Assembly: GCF_031755915.1 (NCBI RefSeq)
Contig: NC_083387.1
Span: forward strand, 24,368,501-24,432,500
DNA: 64,000 nucleotides
DNA from: Ziziphus jujuba
Taxonomy: Eukaryota > Streptophyta > Magnoliopsida > Rosales > Rhamnaceae
Direction of reading: 5' to 3'
In this document: piece after piece, positions 51,032-62,580 of the stretch
How positions within the stretch are numbered: position 1 is the stretch's first letter
Layout: every line of letters starts with the position of its first letter
Position numbers and translations under genes: made by a program
The notes under the pieces: model-generated
The model's input: only the letters and a program-made list of their open reading frames with translations
Database searches by the model: none
What the model was told of the DNA's origin: nothing

Positions 51032-52387
51032 CTAATGTCCATGACATCTCCTCTCATCAAACATTTGCTTAGCTAAATCATCTCTCCAGTTAGTCCATTG
51101 GTCCGAGGAAGAAATCGATCCTATAATGTCATCGTCGGTACTAACGGCAACATCTTCACTCCTATCAAACTCAACTTCCCCAGGATCAATTATCATTTCT
51201 CTTCTAACAAGATTATGTATAAGGCAACATGCGGTAATGATCTTGATTTGTGTTGCAATAGGATAGAAAAATGGACTTCTTAAAATTGCCCACCGTTTTT
51301 TAAGAACCCCAAAGCATCTTTCTATGACATTCCTAGCAGATGCATGCTTCATGTTGAAATACTCTTAGTGATTTATGGGTGCACAACCATCTCTCCACTC
51401 AGAAAGGTGATATCTTGTTCCTCTATATGGTGTAAGAAATCTTTCACCATTAGTATAACTAGCATCCACTAAGTATTAACAACCTAAAAAGAAAAAATAT
51501 ATCTCTTATTAGTGTATGCAATGTTGGTTACTACAATTTAAATTTTGAGAATTAGCCTTACCGGTTGGTACTCTTAATCCATTTGGCCTACTTAATGCAT
51601 CACGGAGTACTCTTGAATCTGAAGCGGAACCTTCCCAACCAGGTAATACAAATATAAATTCCATATTTGGATTACATACACCTAAACCATTTGTGGCTAT
51701 CTCAGCCTTTCTTGTGCGATATCTTGGCTTATCGATTTCTGGTACATTCACCTTAATGTAAGTTCCATCTAAAGCTCCCAAACAATTCTACACCATTAAC
51801 AAAGTTACTAACATCAGATAATGTTCCAACTAATTGAACTATAATATTAATAACGAAGCTATTCACAAACGTACCTTAAATACTTTCCATCTATCATCCA
51901 AACAATTATCTGATACAGGTTTTGGATGGCTCAACAGAATCTTATGTAAGCGCAGTACTCCATGCAACACAGAATTGAAATATCGACTTATTGTCTCTCC
52001 CGATCTAAAAAATCTAGTGATAATTGTACGGTTCTTGGTATGGTGAGCAACTATGTGCAGAAATATACACACTTGCTCTTGCAATGTAACAATGCCATCA
52101 CTTTTAACATATCCATCATCGTCTAATAACTGACATAAAGTATCAAATGTTCTCCTATCCATCCTAAGCTGACTAATAAAATTAACATCATTATCTAGCA
52201 GACTATTTAGAAAAGACATACGCAATTCTGCATTCCTAGGTAATTGATTTCTATAACCTCTAACATTTCGCCTTATATATGCCCAATACATATACATAAG
52301 CAAAAGTAACATAAAAGCCGTACAAAAAGACTCTAATTGTGAATCATTTGGAAGTAAAAGGAATGCAGCGACTTTTCTTCGATCCAT
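51032..52387 (-). pseudogene. PIF/Harbinger transposase (DDE_4 type), broken
   Basis: Exons 52387-51875, 51787-51562 and 51483-51032 would encode about 396 residues, a normal size. The helix-turn-helix region is in exon 1 (FRSGETISRYFNSVLHGVL). Catalytic DDE positions are the Asp in [10 protein letters not shown], the Asp in GSASDSRVL and the Glu in ARNVIERCFGVLKKRW. Two in-frame TAA stops lie in exon 3, at 51478-51476 (before YLVDASYTNG) and 51367-51365 (before EYFNMKHA), so the third catalytic residue is lost. An acceptor (TTTGTAG|TAC) a few bases upstream of the ATG suggests a leader intron. The enzyme would cut and paste the element at three-base targets. Confidence 0.9.
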
Positions 52388-53260
52388 ATGTACTACAAAA
52401 AAATAAAAAACAAAAAAATGCTTCAAGAAAAATAAATAAATACATATTAAATTTGAGATACATAAACTACTTTGGACTAAACAACGCAAATCAATTCCAA
52501 GATACATCTATTTGTATGAAACAACGCAAATCAATTCCTTCCGTTTGCCATAAGATGAGTATGACTAATCAAAATTTAATTCCACTTGTCATATATCAAC
52601 TATGTAGCAAACCAGGATTTTCATTTACCATTTTTCAAGTATGAGCAAGCATATTCTTAATAACATGTGTTGTTTAACAAGCTGACTAATCTAATAAATC
52701 ATGTTCGTGTCAAGCATTTTTCAACTTACAAAGCATTTCTCATTCCATTTGTCATCAACCAAAGCACATACCGTGTTTAAGAAATTGTAACTTAATATAT
52801 TTTATGTCTAAAACACTAAAACAAATGTAGGGTTAAAACACATATTTTATAACTAGGATATCACATGTAATAATGCTCCAAAATTGATCCGATATTTATG
52901 GTCGAAAGACCAAAATGCTTATAATTTTTTAAAACCCAAATCATCTAATAGACAACAACCTGATTGCCGTTAAAACCTGTGTCTTAAATGTTTCCATCTC
53001 ACAAGGTAAAAAAAAAAAAAAAAAAAAATTATAAAAACAACGAATTATCTATTTTTTATTTAGTTTTTCCATGTAAATTTAGTTGATTAGGCAGGTTGCA
53101 CTAATTTGTAATGACATTCACAAATAATCCTTATAAATTAAATCTGTTAATTTTTCAATCTTAAGCAAAAACTTATATTCAATAATGTAATTTAAAAGCT
53201 TTATTGTTAAAAAAAACAAAATTAGCTGAATAAATCTCAACATAAAGTTTGAAAGCTTGT

Positions 53261-53599
53261 TCACATTTTTAAGTGCGTACTTAATATAATATAAAGTTGA
53301 TTTTCTTTTTGTTTATGGAAAACACCAAATGAGCAAACATGATAGATTTTCCAAACATCATTCCCAAATTTCAACTGTTGCCATACATCATCAATAAAAT
53401 GCTTCAAGATGGATTTTAAGATTTTCTTCAATGAAATACAAAGATAAATACTTAGCAGGGAAACCAACAAACAATATCTAAAACATTTTATCAACACCAC
53501 TATTAAGAAGCACTGTTCATCTAACCAAGCTTTTTTGGCTGTCAAGGACCGAAGTTTCTCAATCACAAATTGCACTGCCTTCTTATCCGACCGATCCAA
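53261..53599 (-). other. Coding-like segment of unknown origin within the Harbinger element
   Basis: After an acceptor-like TTGTGCAG near 53622 the frame reads RVSCDLDRSDKKAVQFVIE, then KLRSLTAKKAWLDEQCFL, which has normal protein composition. The later part (CLLVSLLSIYLCISLKK...) looks like intron read-through. I do not recognise the sequence as part of Harbinger proteins. It may be an exon captured from a host gene, or chance. Confidence 0.3.
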
Positions 53600-56261
53600 A
53601 TCACAAGATACTCTCTGAACTGCACAATAAGAAAGGCATTATGAATAAAAGATAAGCTATAAACTACACAAAAAAGAAAGGTATTATACATAACAGATAA
53701 GCATATGCAGAACAAATTAGATTGAGTGTTTGGGTTATATTTTTCAATGTGTTCAGCATTTTACCATTGGTTGGGACAATTTATGAACTTGTAAACCTGG
53801 CCTAGTGAATAATTACAAGAGCAATGGACACTTTTATTTTTTTATTTGAACTTATTACAAACTGGAGAATTTACAGGTCTATCACTGAAGCAGTTGACTA
53901 ATACTTGAATCTTCATTTATGTTATTCCATTTTTAATTTGTAGAAAAATAACACCACCCCGCAACATACACAAGGTAACCAGAATACCCAAATATGGCAA
54001 ATGAAAACCACCAATAGAAAATACAAAATTTTGTAAATTAGATTAGTAATCATGACCCTGTCAAGATCAGCTAGAAAATGAATGTAAGAGAATATTTAGA
54101 TTCTAGATGACCAACTATAATACTGTGCAGAGAACTGTTTTTACCATTTCAAATTGAAAAATCTCTTACATTTTACCCCCCAAATTATGAATTAGAAAAG
54201 CACTAAACTAGTTATAAATGAAATATACATCTTGGATCCGTGAAGGTAAATATAAAATAAAAGAAAAACATGAATATGTCGGGACTGGCAAAGTGTATAG
54301 AAACTTCCTAGAAGACCATACAAACAAAAGCCAAAATCTTCTGTAATGCTCTTCTCGAAGTAAAATACCCTACAATTATTGTAAATCCAAGAGATCCACG
54401 TAATTTTTCTATCTAAAACAAATCTCAAACTTCAAACTTCATTTTAGTGCAAAAGCTTAACTAGTTCAGCTATGAAATCAAAAACTTATCAGTGAAACTA
54501 AAACACTTCATTCTAATCTATACATGCTACACAAGGGACCCTCACAAACCTTGATAACCTTGGTCAATAAGCCAAACTCTAAAATCAACACAAATAGAAG
54601 AGAGAGCTACCTTAACATATAGATGTTCCAACAACACACGTTAATATTGAAATTGAACGGTTTAAGTACATGAATATAATGCATTTTCAGGAGCTGCTTC
54701 TCCTGTTTCAAACTTCGTACTGCATTATTTTTGCAATCTTTGGTCATTCCCAGATTAGCTGAGGCAGTAAATATACCAGCTTAATGGGAGAAGTGTTAAA
54801 ATGACTTATATTGTCCTATTCATCACAACTAAGGATATAGAATGAATGTTCTTTAACAAGCGACTATAGCACATTAAGAACCTGCCCTAGATGCAAGTTG
54901 TGGTATCAGGTCATGCTTTTGTATAACAACCAGCATGACAAATACAAAGTCCAGCACACTTAAACCTAGGATGAGCAGAAAATGCAACCATGCAGGAAAA
55001 TAACAGAACTATGAGATCAACACAGAAATTGGGATTTTGAAAAACAGCAAAAGAAGTACAGCTTGCTTAAGTTTTTTGACAATGTCTTCATTGGATCATT
55101 CAAATCCAATATCTTCAGGGGATATGATTTCATATGTTCTTTTATGCGTAAGCAGTCCATCCTCTAGAACATAATGCTTTTCAGAACTATATAGATGAAC
55201 TGAAAATGTTAACTAACTAAAAGAATGGAAAAGAGTAGAGGAACATCAAACTGAGAAAACTTGACTGATAAGGATTAGGGAGAATTCATATGTGAAGCTA
55301 CAAGAATAAAAACAACCATGCCTTGTAACACCATTCAATATATCAAGGTGAAATGACGGTAGAATTTAGACACTTTTACGGAGTTATGCATCTTGGTCCA
55401 GCAACCAAAGTAATACGGTATGCACACTGAAACTATACATCAAAAATACGAATAGTAATCTTCCTACACACCCTCTTTCGCCCTCCCATACCAAAGAAAA
55501 AGTACAAACTTAAGCAGGTTTCTACAAGCACTTATAAGATTGCCTTCTACACCTGCTAGGCTTCTTGTACTTGTAAACTAGATATTGTCAGTTACATTTA
55601 CCTTCCAACATCTAATTTTGAAAATGTCCCAAGAAAAGTAAACAAGCATCTTTCAAATTTCTTTACAGCTACTGTGAGTAAAGAAACCAGTGCAGAAACT
55701 TCACCAATTTCTACAGAAATTCAGCATTACCCGTTGGAGTCAAACTTGGCAAAATGCAAAGCTATAGCCAAAGGTTTCCCAATCACAAGATTAAAGCTTG
55801 AAACCAATACAATATAGCCATACACATTATAGGCCTAGGATCAAGGAGAATTATACATCAGAGAGAGATTGTTCATTTTTCCTTCAATAGCTTTTCATTG
55901 TGGAAACTTATACACTCTCATAAGCGCGTGTGTATATGTATATATATATATATAACATCATTATAGAAAATATCAATGAGATATTTTCACAATTCAAGTT
56001 ATTCTTTATGCACTACCAATTTAGTCCTCATGGATTACCCCACTTATGTTTTACCTATTCCCTTTACCAAACCCGTTGTTTCTATGTTCTGAAGTTTCAA
56101 CTTTCTTAGCTAAAGACATGTATGAAAACTCAGGCCATCATTGGTAAAGATATGTATGCAAACTTCTTCTAAGGATCTTAGTCATCAGGTCCAGTAAACA
56201 TATACAAGCAAATACTACAAACGAGGATTCGTCACTGGTTGAATTAAGTGGAATATTGTAG
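53600..56261. other. Harbinger interior without recognisable genes
   Basis: Around 2.7 kb between the coding-like segment and the repeats at 56262 has ordinary base composition. It is less AT-rich in simple repeats than its surroundings, but has no long open frames. It might be intronic sequence of a captured gene, or regulatory DNA of the transposon. Confidence 0.4.
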
Positions 56262-56610
56262 CCCTTCCCCAACCCGAAAGAAAACAGAAATTCAGAAACC
56301 AAACGCAGCAAAAAACGTAAAAGTTCTAAGGATTTATTTTTTCTTTTTAGATATCTCGGTGAGAGATCAAAAGTGGGTTTCAAATCCACACCCACGACAA
56401 CATAAAACAGAGAGGAAGATGGAAGCCCTTTCCCAACCTGAAAGAAAACACAAATTGAGGTAAAAAAATTTCCCAAACGTAGAGAAAAAACTAACGATTT
56501 TTGGGTAAAATTTTTAAGGAATTTTTTTTTTTAAAGATATATCGGCGAGATATGACATTTTCAAATCCACACCCACAACAACAAAACAGAGAGGAGAGAA
56601 AGATGACACT
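56262..56610. repeat. Tandem units of about 170-180 bp near the Harbinger 5' end
   Basis: CCCTTYCCCAACCYGAAAG starts units at 56262 and 56427. Each contains CAAATCCACACCCAC followed by an ACAGAGAGGA box, and a third CGCCCTTTCC start lies near 56645. On the transposon's coding strand these lie upstream of all genes, where a promoter or transposase-binding array would be expected. Confidence 0.6.
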
Positions 56611-57342
56611 TTCTTGGGTTAGTTTGGGGTTTACTTGCAAATGGACGCCCTTTCCAGATCGAGTATAAGATGGCCTTTATTTCAAAAGATACAAGAAATG
56701 TCACAATACAGGAAGAAGAAAACAGATATAGAGATGCAGAGAAGAAAACAGATAGAGATGTAGATAGAGATCACCAACCGTGTTTCTTTCTCTGAGAGTT
56801 GCAGCTGTGATTTTTCCTTCGATCTTCCACGCAAGGCAACGATACGCTTTGGTGAGAGAACAATGGCTTTTTTGAGTTTGGGACAAAAATGACCTAGGGG
56901 GGGAGACGGGTCAGCTGTGTCCCGATCATTGGGGATTAATTTACTGTTTAGGTTAAACCTGTCCCGAGCTCAAAATGATAAACCAAACAGTAGACTGGGA
57001 TTGTGTCCCATCCAATCCTGGCCAATCCGACGTACTAAAAACACCCTCAAGGGATTCACACACTTAAATCTTGATATCTTTTCCTTGTACATCCTCTCTG
57101 CTATCTTTCCTTATGTAGAATATTTGTCAGCTGTATAGTTTTCTTGTACATCCTCTCTGCTATCTTTCCTTATGTAGAATATCTGTTAGTTGTATAGCTT
57201 GTAAATCTCCATTGATGGAGGACCAATATTCTAGTTACCTTTTATTCTCTCTTTGTCACTATATATATATATATCAATACAGTACTAGCACTCTGAATTG
57301 TCTCTGGCTTTCAAATTCACTGTATACATTGAAACTTCTTTA

Positions 57343-57354
57343 TGGTATCAGAGC
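57343..57354 (+). other. Primer-binding site of the Copia element
   Basis: TGGTATCAGAGC directly follows the last base of the 5' LTR. It is complementary to the initiator Met tRNA 3' end and sets the plus orientation. Confidence 0.92.
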
Positions 57355-57385
57355 TAAATTAGCTCCAACGAGTCTTTTTTGTTTA

Positions 57386-60300
57386 ATGGAAACTCCTAGC
57401 TCCATCTCTACCAATATTCAAACACTAGTATCTTCTGTCCCTGCTTAGTCTCTAAGCCAACCTGCATTAATCTCTTTCAATGCTTCTCAGCTTCCTATAA
57501 AATTAACCAACAACAATTATTTCTCATGGAAAGCTCAGATCGATGCTCTCTTATTTGGATACAACCAGATTGGTTTCTTGGATGGTATTAATCCCTGTCC
57601 GTCTCCTCTCTTGACTGACAATGGTTAATCTGTCTCAAATCCCGGATATATCTTCTGGATGCGTTAGGACAAACTTCTGTTGCATGATATTATCTCCTTT
57701 CTTTCTGATTCGATTGCTCCATTTGTGGCGTCAGCCACCACCTCACGAGAAGCATGGCAACGTCTTACCAAACTGTTTGCCAATGCCTCTGCATCCCGCA
57801 TTCTTGGTCTGAAGGAGCAACTCACTGTCATCAACCGTGGTACTCAACCGGTGAACAAGTATCTTGCTAAAAGCAGATGTCTTGCTGATGAATTAGCCTT
57901 AATTGGATTTCCCGTTGGAAATAATGAGCTAGTTATTTACTATCTCAATGGCATAGGGCATAAGTTCAAAGAAATGTCTACAGCAGTCCATGCTCGTGAT
58001 GCAATTATTACTTTTGAGGAACTCCATGACAAATTTATTGAATATGACAATTTCCTTAAACGTGAGGAAGTTAGATCTGGTTCTAAGCTTGTTAGTATCA
58101 ATTCCACTCATACCTCTAAGTCATAGAATCATGCTCACTGGAAAAGGAATGGATATCAAAATCGTGGACCAAACGGCACTCTCAACGGCTCCGCATATGG
58201 CTCAAAACCTTCATCTAATGGTCAAAATTATGGTGATCCACCATTTGGAAAACACCCTGTCATCTGCCAGTTTTGCTCTCGGCCTGGTCACACTGCTAGA
58301 CAATGTTACTCAGCCAAGAAAATTCTTCTTCAATGCCACCCTACCGTCAATCACACAACCACTTGTAACAATACCCAATCCCCTCAAAATTGGCTTGTTG
58401 ATTCTGCTGCATCACATCATGTGGCTTCCTCTCTTGATGCCTTCTTTCTTCATCACCCTTACAATGGTCTTGATGATATTGTACTTGGCGATAGTATTGG
58501 ACTTCCTATCACTCACATGGGTTCCTCAACTCTCTCCACTCCTCACACTTCCTTCTTTCTTTCTAATGTTTTGTGTGTGCCTACCATTCAGAGAAATTTA
58601 ATTTGTCTCTTAGTTTTGCAAGACAAGTAATGCTTCCATTGAATTTTTTCCATCTTTTTTTGTTGTGAAGGATCTAGCTATGGGGGCACATCTAGTTCAA
58701 GGAAAGAGAAGGAATAACGTATATGAATGGCCATCCATTAATAGGACTTCTTTCTAGCCCAAGCTTGCTTGTGTCGGCATCTCCACCTTTTCTCATCAGT
58801 GGCATGCGAGACTTGGTCATCCCTCATCTAAAATCCTCCAGCTTGTCTTGTCTCAAAATAATCTTCCTGTTAACTCTGCTTAATTTACTTTTACATTTTG
58901 TGATTCTTGTCAATGTAGTAAAAATCATAAACTGCTTTTTGGCATTTTTTCTCTCACAAGTCGTCGTCTTTTAGATTTAGTTTACACCGATGTATGGGGA
59001 CCCTCTCCAATACGCTCAATGGATGGTTTTTCTTACTATGTTCTGTTTGTGGATCATTTCACCGAATATTCCTGGCTTTTTCCTATGATAAACAAATCTG
59101 ATATTTTTGCTTTATTTCCTAAATTTAAATCCATGGTTGAAATTTTTTTTCAAACACCTATTGTTACCATTTACTCCGATGGAGAAGGTGAATATAAAGG
59201 TCTGAAATCATTTATTGAATCTCACGGTATTCAACATTTAATCTTACCACCTTACACTCCTCAACATGTGGATACTGCTGAACGTTGTCATTGCCACATC
59301 GTTGAAACTGGTTTAACTCTCCTCCATCAAGCCTATTTGCCTTTACCATTCTGGACCTTTGCTTTTCAAACTGCTGTCTACCTCATAAACCGTCTTCCTA
59401 TGTCCATTCTTTCCAACAAATCTCTATATCATATGCTTCTTCGAAAGCTTCCAAATTACACCAAACTTCAAGTTTTTGGCTGCCTTTGCTATCTTTGCTT
59501 CGACCATACACTAAGTACAAATTAGAAGCTCGATCCCAGCCTTGTATCTTTCTTAGTTACTCTAACCTTCATAATGCTTACATTTGTTTCGAACCCAGCA
59601 CTCATAAAATTTTTTACTCTTGTCATATTTAGTTCTTTGAAACTACATTCCCTTCTCTGCAAACATTTCATGCATCTGACCACATCACCTCTTCAACTTA
59701 TACTTTTTGGGCCCAGGCCTCTCCTTCTCTCCGAAATCAAGACATGTGCTCCCCCACCCCACCACATATTGTTCCTACTCCTTCTCCATCTGATACCTCA
59801 CTCACTCTGGTCACACCCACTATCACTATCCCTCCTCCATCGTGTCCTCTTTATCTTTCCGTTTCATCTTGTTCTCAATTTGCAACAGAGCCTTCTTCTT
59901 CTCCTCCTCGTCCAGTTCTTTTGCTTCTCCTTCAGCTACGTCGTCCTCTTCACCATCCCTTCCTCCTCCTAGTCCTTCTATTTCTACACCCATTCCTTCC
60001 CCTTTAATGCCGATTGATACAACTTTTCATATGGATGACCATTCTATATCTACTCTTATCTCTTCCTTGAACAGTGCTGCACCCATGGTTGATTCTTCAC
60101 CTGCACCTTAGCCCCGTCAAACTCACCAGATGGTCACCCGCCCACAAAAAAATATTTTTAAACCCAAACAAATTAATACTACTACCTCTCATCCTCCTCC
60201 TTTACCAATTGAACCTACCTCTATCTCTCAAGCCCTGAAAGAACTACTGTGGAGGGAGGCTATGTGTGATGAAATGAATGCTTTACTATGTAATGGCATG

Positions 60301-61690
60301 TGGGACCTTGTTCCTTGGGACCCAAATAAGAACCTTGTGGGTTGTAAGTGGGTCTTTCATGTGAAGCGTCACCTTGATGGTCAAGTTGATCGCTTCAAAG
60401 CTCGCCTTGTCGCAAAAGGCTTCCATCAATGACCTGGTATCGACTATACCGATACCTTTAGTCCAGTCATCAAACCCATTACTATCCGGGTAATACTATC
60501 CATTGCTTTAAACAATGACTGGCCTATTTGGCAGCTTGACATGAACAATGCCTTCTTACATGGGAAACTTGCTGAAGAAGTCTACATGCTTCAACCACCT
60601 GGTTTTGTGGATGAATCATGACCCACTCATGTTTGCCGCCTTCGAAAGTCCTTATACGGCTTAAAATAGGCCCCTCGTGCTTGGTTTTCAGCGTTAAAGG
60701 AGTTCCTCTCCTCCTGTGGTTTTGTTGCCTCCCAATCGGACTCCTCCCTCTTCATTTTCAACGAAGATGGTGTTAAAGCTTTCTTTTTAGTTTATGTTGA
60801 TGATTTGTTGCTCACAGGTAATTCCAACTCCTTCATCGACAAGTTTATTGTTGATCTGTCCAACCGCTTTTCCATTAAAAACTTGGGATCGCTCCATTTT
60901 TTCCTTGGCATTGAAGTTATCCCCATTCGTGATGGCCTCTTCTTGTCTCAACACAAATACATAAGAGATCTTCTGGCACATTTTCACTTGTCTAGGGTAA
61001 AAGTAAATGTCACTCCCATGTCCACAACTACCAAACTTGTCCTAAATGATGGTACCCCAGCAAATGATTCTACTCAGTACGGAAGTGTCATTGGTGCTAT
61101 GCAATACCTCTCTTTAACACGACTTGACATTGCATTCCCAGTCAACAAGCTTGCTCAGTACATGCATGCACCAACCCAAACCCACTGGACTGCTGCCAAA
61201 CATCTGCTTCGTTATCTCAAACATACGCCAAACATCTGCTTCGTTATCTCAAACATACTATCCATTATGGCCTCACACTTTGCCGCAGCTCTTCATTTAA
61301 TCTCCTTGCTTACTCTGATGTGGATTGGGTCAGGAATCATGATTATTATTCTTCCACTTTTGCATATGTCATCTATCTTGGCAACAACCCTGTCTCTTGG
61401 AGCTCTAAAAAGCAGTGGTCCATTGCTCGTTCCTCCATTGAAACCGAGTATTGGGCTATTGCACTCACTACTACTGAACTCTCCTGGCTTAAAAACCTCC
61501 TGTCTGAACTTATCATTTCTACTCCCAAGCCTCCTCGCCTACTTTGTGACAACCATGGAGCCACTTACTTGTGTGCCAACCCGTTTTTCCATTCTAAAAT
61601 GAAGCATATTGCCATTGATTACAATTTTGTTCGGACCAAGGTTGCCACCGGTTGTCTCACATGTTACCACTTAAGACTAGATAGCTGATC
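57386..61690 (+). pseudogene. Copia gag-pol remnant
   Basis: Recognisable pieces in order: gag with NNYFSWKAQIDALLFGY (about 57500) and a zinc knuckle of C-x2-C-x4-H-x4-C form at 58265-58306; a protease motif VDSAASHH near 58395; an integrase His/Cys finger (HQWHARLGHP... CDSCQCSKNHK, about 58795-58935); integrase Asp in YTDVWGP and in YSDGEGEY, and Glu in the AERCH region (58980-59330); reverse transcriptase from about 60240 with YVDDLLLTG at about 60793; and RNase H up to about 61690. Many in-frame stops occur, for example after SSVPA (57446-57448), after GFHQ (60430-60432), and in the RT at VDES and YGLK. No full protein can be made. Confidence 0.92.
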
Positions 61691-61778
61691 TCTTAACCAA
61701 GCCTCTTGCCAAACAACAGTTCACTTCTCTTCGGGCCAAGCTTGGTGTCTCCGATGGTGACCCAATTTTGTGAGGGCA

Positions 61779-62097
61779 TATTAGGAAACAAACCTCTTCC
61801 ACATCTCAAGGGATTTGCAGGCCCAAATCTTGATATCTTTTCCTTGTACATCATCTCTGTTGTCTTTCCTTATATAGAATATCTGTCAGCTGTATAGTTT
61901 CCTTGTACATCCTCTCTGCTGTCTTTCCTTATGTAAAATATCTGTCAGCTGTATAGCTTGTAAATCTCCATTGATGGAGGACCAATATTCTAGTTATCTT
62001 TTATTCTCTCTTTGTAACTATATATATATCAATACAATACTAGCAGTCTGAATTGTCTCTGGCTTTCAAATTCAATGTATACATTGAAACTTCTTTA
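61779..62097 (+). repeat. 3' LTR of the Copia element
   Basis: The 319-bp LTR starts TATTAGGAAACAAACC and ends GAAACTTCTTTA, matching the split 5' LTR. It includes the uninterrupted Harbinger target site CATCTCAAGGG at about 61801. Confidence 0.92.
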
Positions 62098-62190
62098 GAG
62101 ATGTCCATAGAGAGAAGACTTACACTTAATATGGATGACTTGACTCTTGTCTTAGGGCAAGACGACTCTAGCCAGTAGAACATTCTTAGA

Positions 62191-62580
62191 TGGAGAAGCC
62201 CATTGGCGGGGATCATAAAACTAAATTCGAACGCGGCAATAAGTAGTGGTGGGGGTTTCTTGGCTATTGTAGCCTGTGATAATAGAGGAAAAGTGTTGAA
62301 TATCCATGCCTTTGAGTCAAAAGTATCTATCCCTGAAGTGGCTGAGTTGGAAGGAATCGGGAAGGCCTTAAAAGTGGCTTAAACACATGGATGGTCATGG
62401 GTGATCGTGGAAACAGATGTCGTCATAGTCATAAATGCTTTACACATGAGAGAAATGAGCCACCTTCATTGCGCCACTAAAAACCTTTTTAACAAAAAAA
62501 ATTTGTATTTCTCAAATTTTAAGTTTAAGTTTTGTTCGGCCGTTAGAATTGCTAATAGATTGGTCCATAGTAAGTGTCAG
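62191..62580 (+). pseudogene. Retroelement-type RNase H remnant
   Basis: Starting at TGG 62191 the frame reads WRSPLAGIIKLNSNAAISSG, then GGFLAIVACDNRGKVLNIH, AELEGIGKALKVA, a stop, and VIVETDVVIVINAL. This follows the plant RNase H (RVT_3) pattern found in non-LTR retrotransposons and derived host fragments. The usual catalytic Asp after LN is Asn (LNSNAA). An in-frame TAA near 62380 and poor 3' conservation mark it as dead. Before the Copia insertion this sequence was continuous with the DNA left of 48618. Confidence 0.7.

Larger units (their letters stand above)
48653..57046 (-). mobile_element. PIF/Harbinger DNA transposon, 8.4 kb, defective
   Basis: The left end reads GGGTGCGTTTGGTACGC and the reverse complement of the right end reads GGGTGTTTTTAGTACGT, giving imperfect terminal inverted repeats. 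The flanking target duplication is TCA (48650-48652 and 57047-57049), confirmed by the uninterrupted CATCTCAAGGGATT in the 3' LTR of the host Copia element. On the minus strand the element encodes a Harbinger transposase, then a Myb/SANT-like protein, then a small RNase H1 N-terminal-like protein. Stops in the first two make it non-autonomous now. About 4.5 kb upstream of the transposase has no clear genes. Confidence 0.92.
48623..57342 (+). repeat. 5' LTR of the Copia element, split by the Harbinger insertion
   Basis: The LTR lies in two pieces, 48623-48652 and 57050-57342, about 320 bp together and matching the 3' LTR at 61779-62097. Both LTRs contain a roughly 59-bp tandem repeat of the TCCTTGTACATC...CTGTATAG block (57084 and 57143 here). 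Confidence 0.9.
48623..62097 (+). mobile_element. Decayed Ty1/copia retrotransposon carrying a nested Harbinger element
   Basis: The outer ends are defined by a 5-bp target duplication GAGAT (48618-48622 and 62098-62102). Removing the Harbinger insertion leaves about 5.08 kb: 5' LTR (48623-48652 plus 57050-57342), primer-binding site, gag-pol remnants, a weak polypurine tract (about 61770-61778) and 3' LTR (61779-62097). The order protease, integrase, reverse transcriptase, RNase H is that of Ty1/copia. LTR ends are TATTAGG...CTTCTTTA in both LTRs rather than TG...CA. In-frame stops through gag and pol show that it is dead. Confidence 0.92.
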
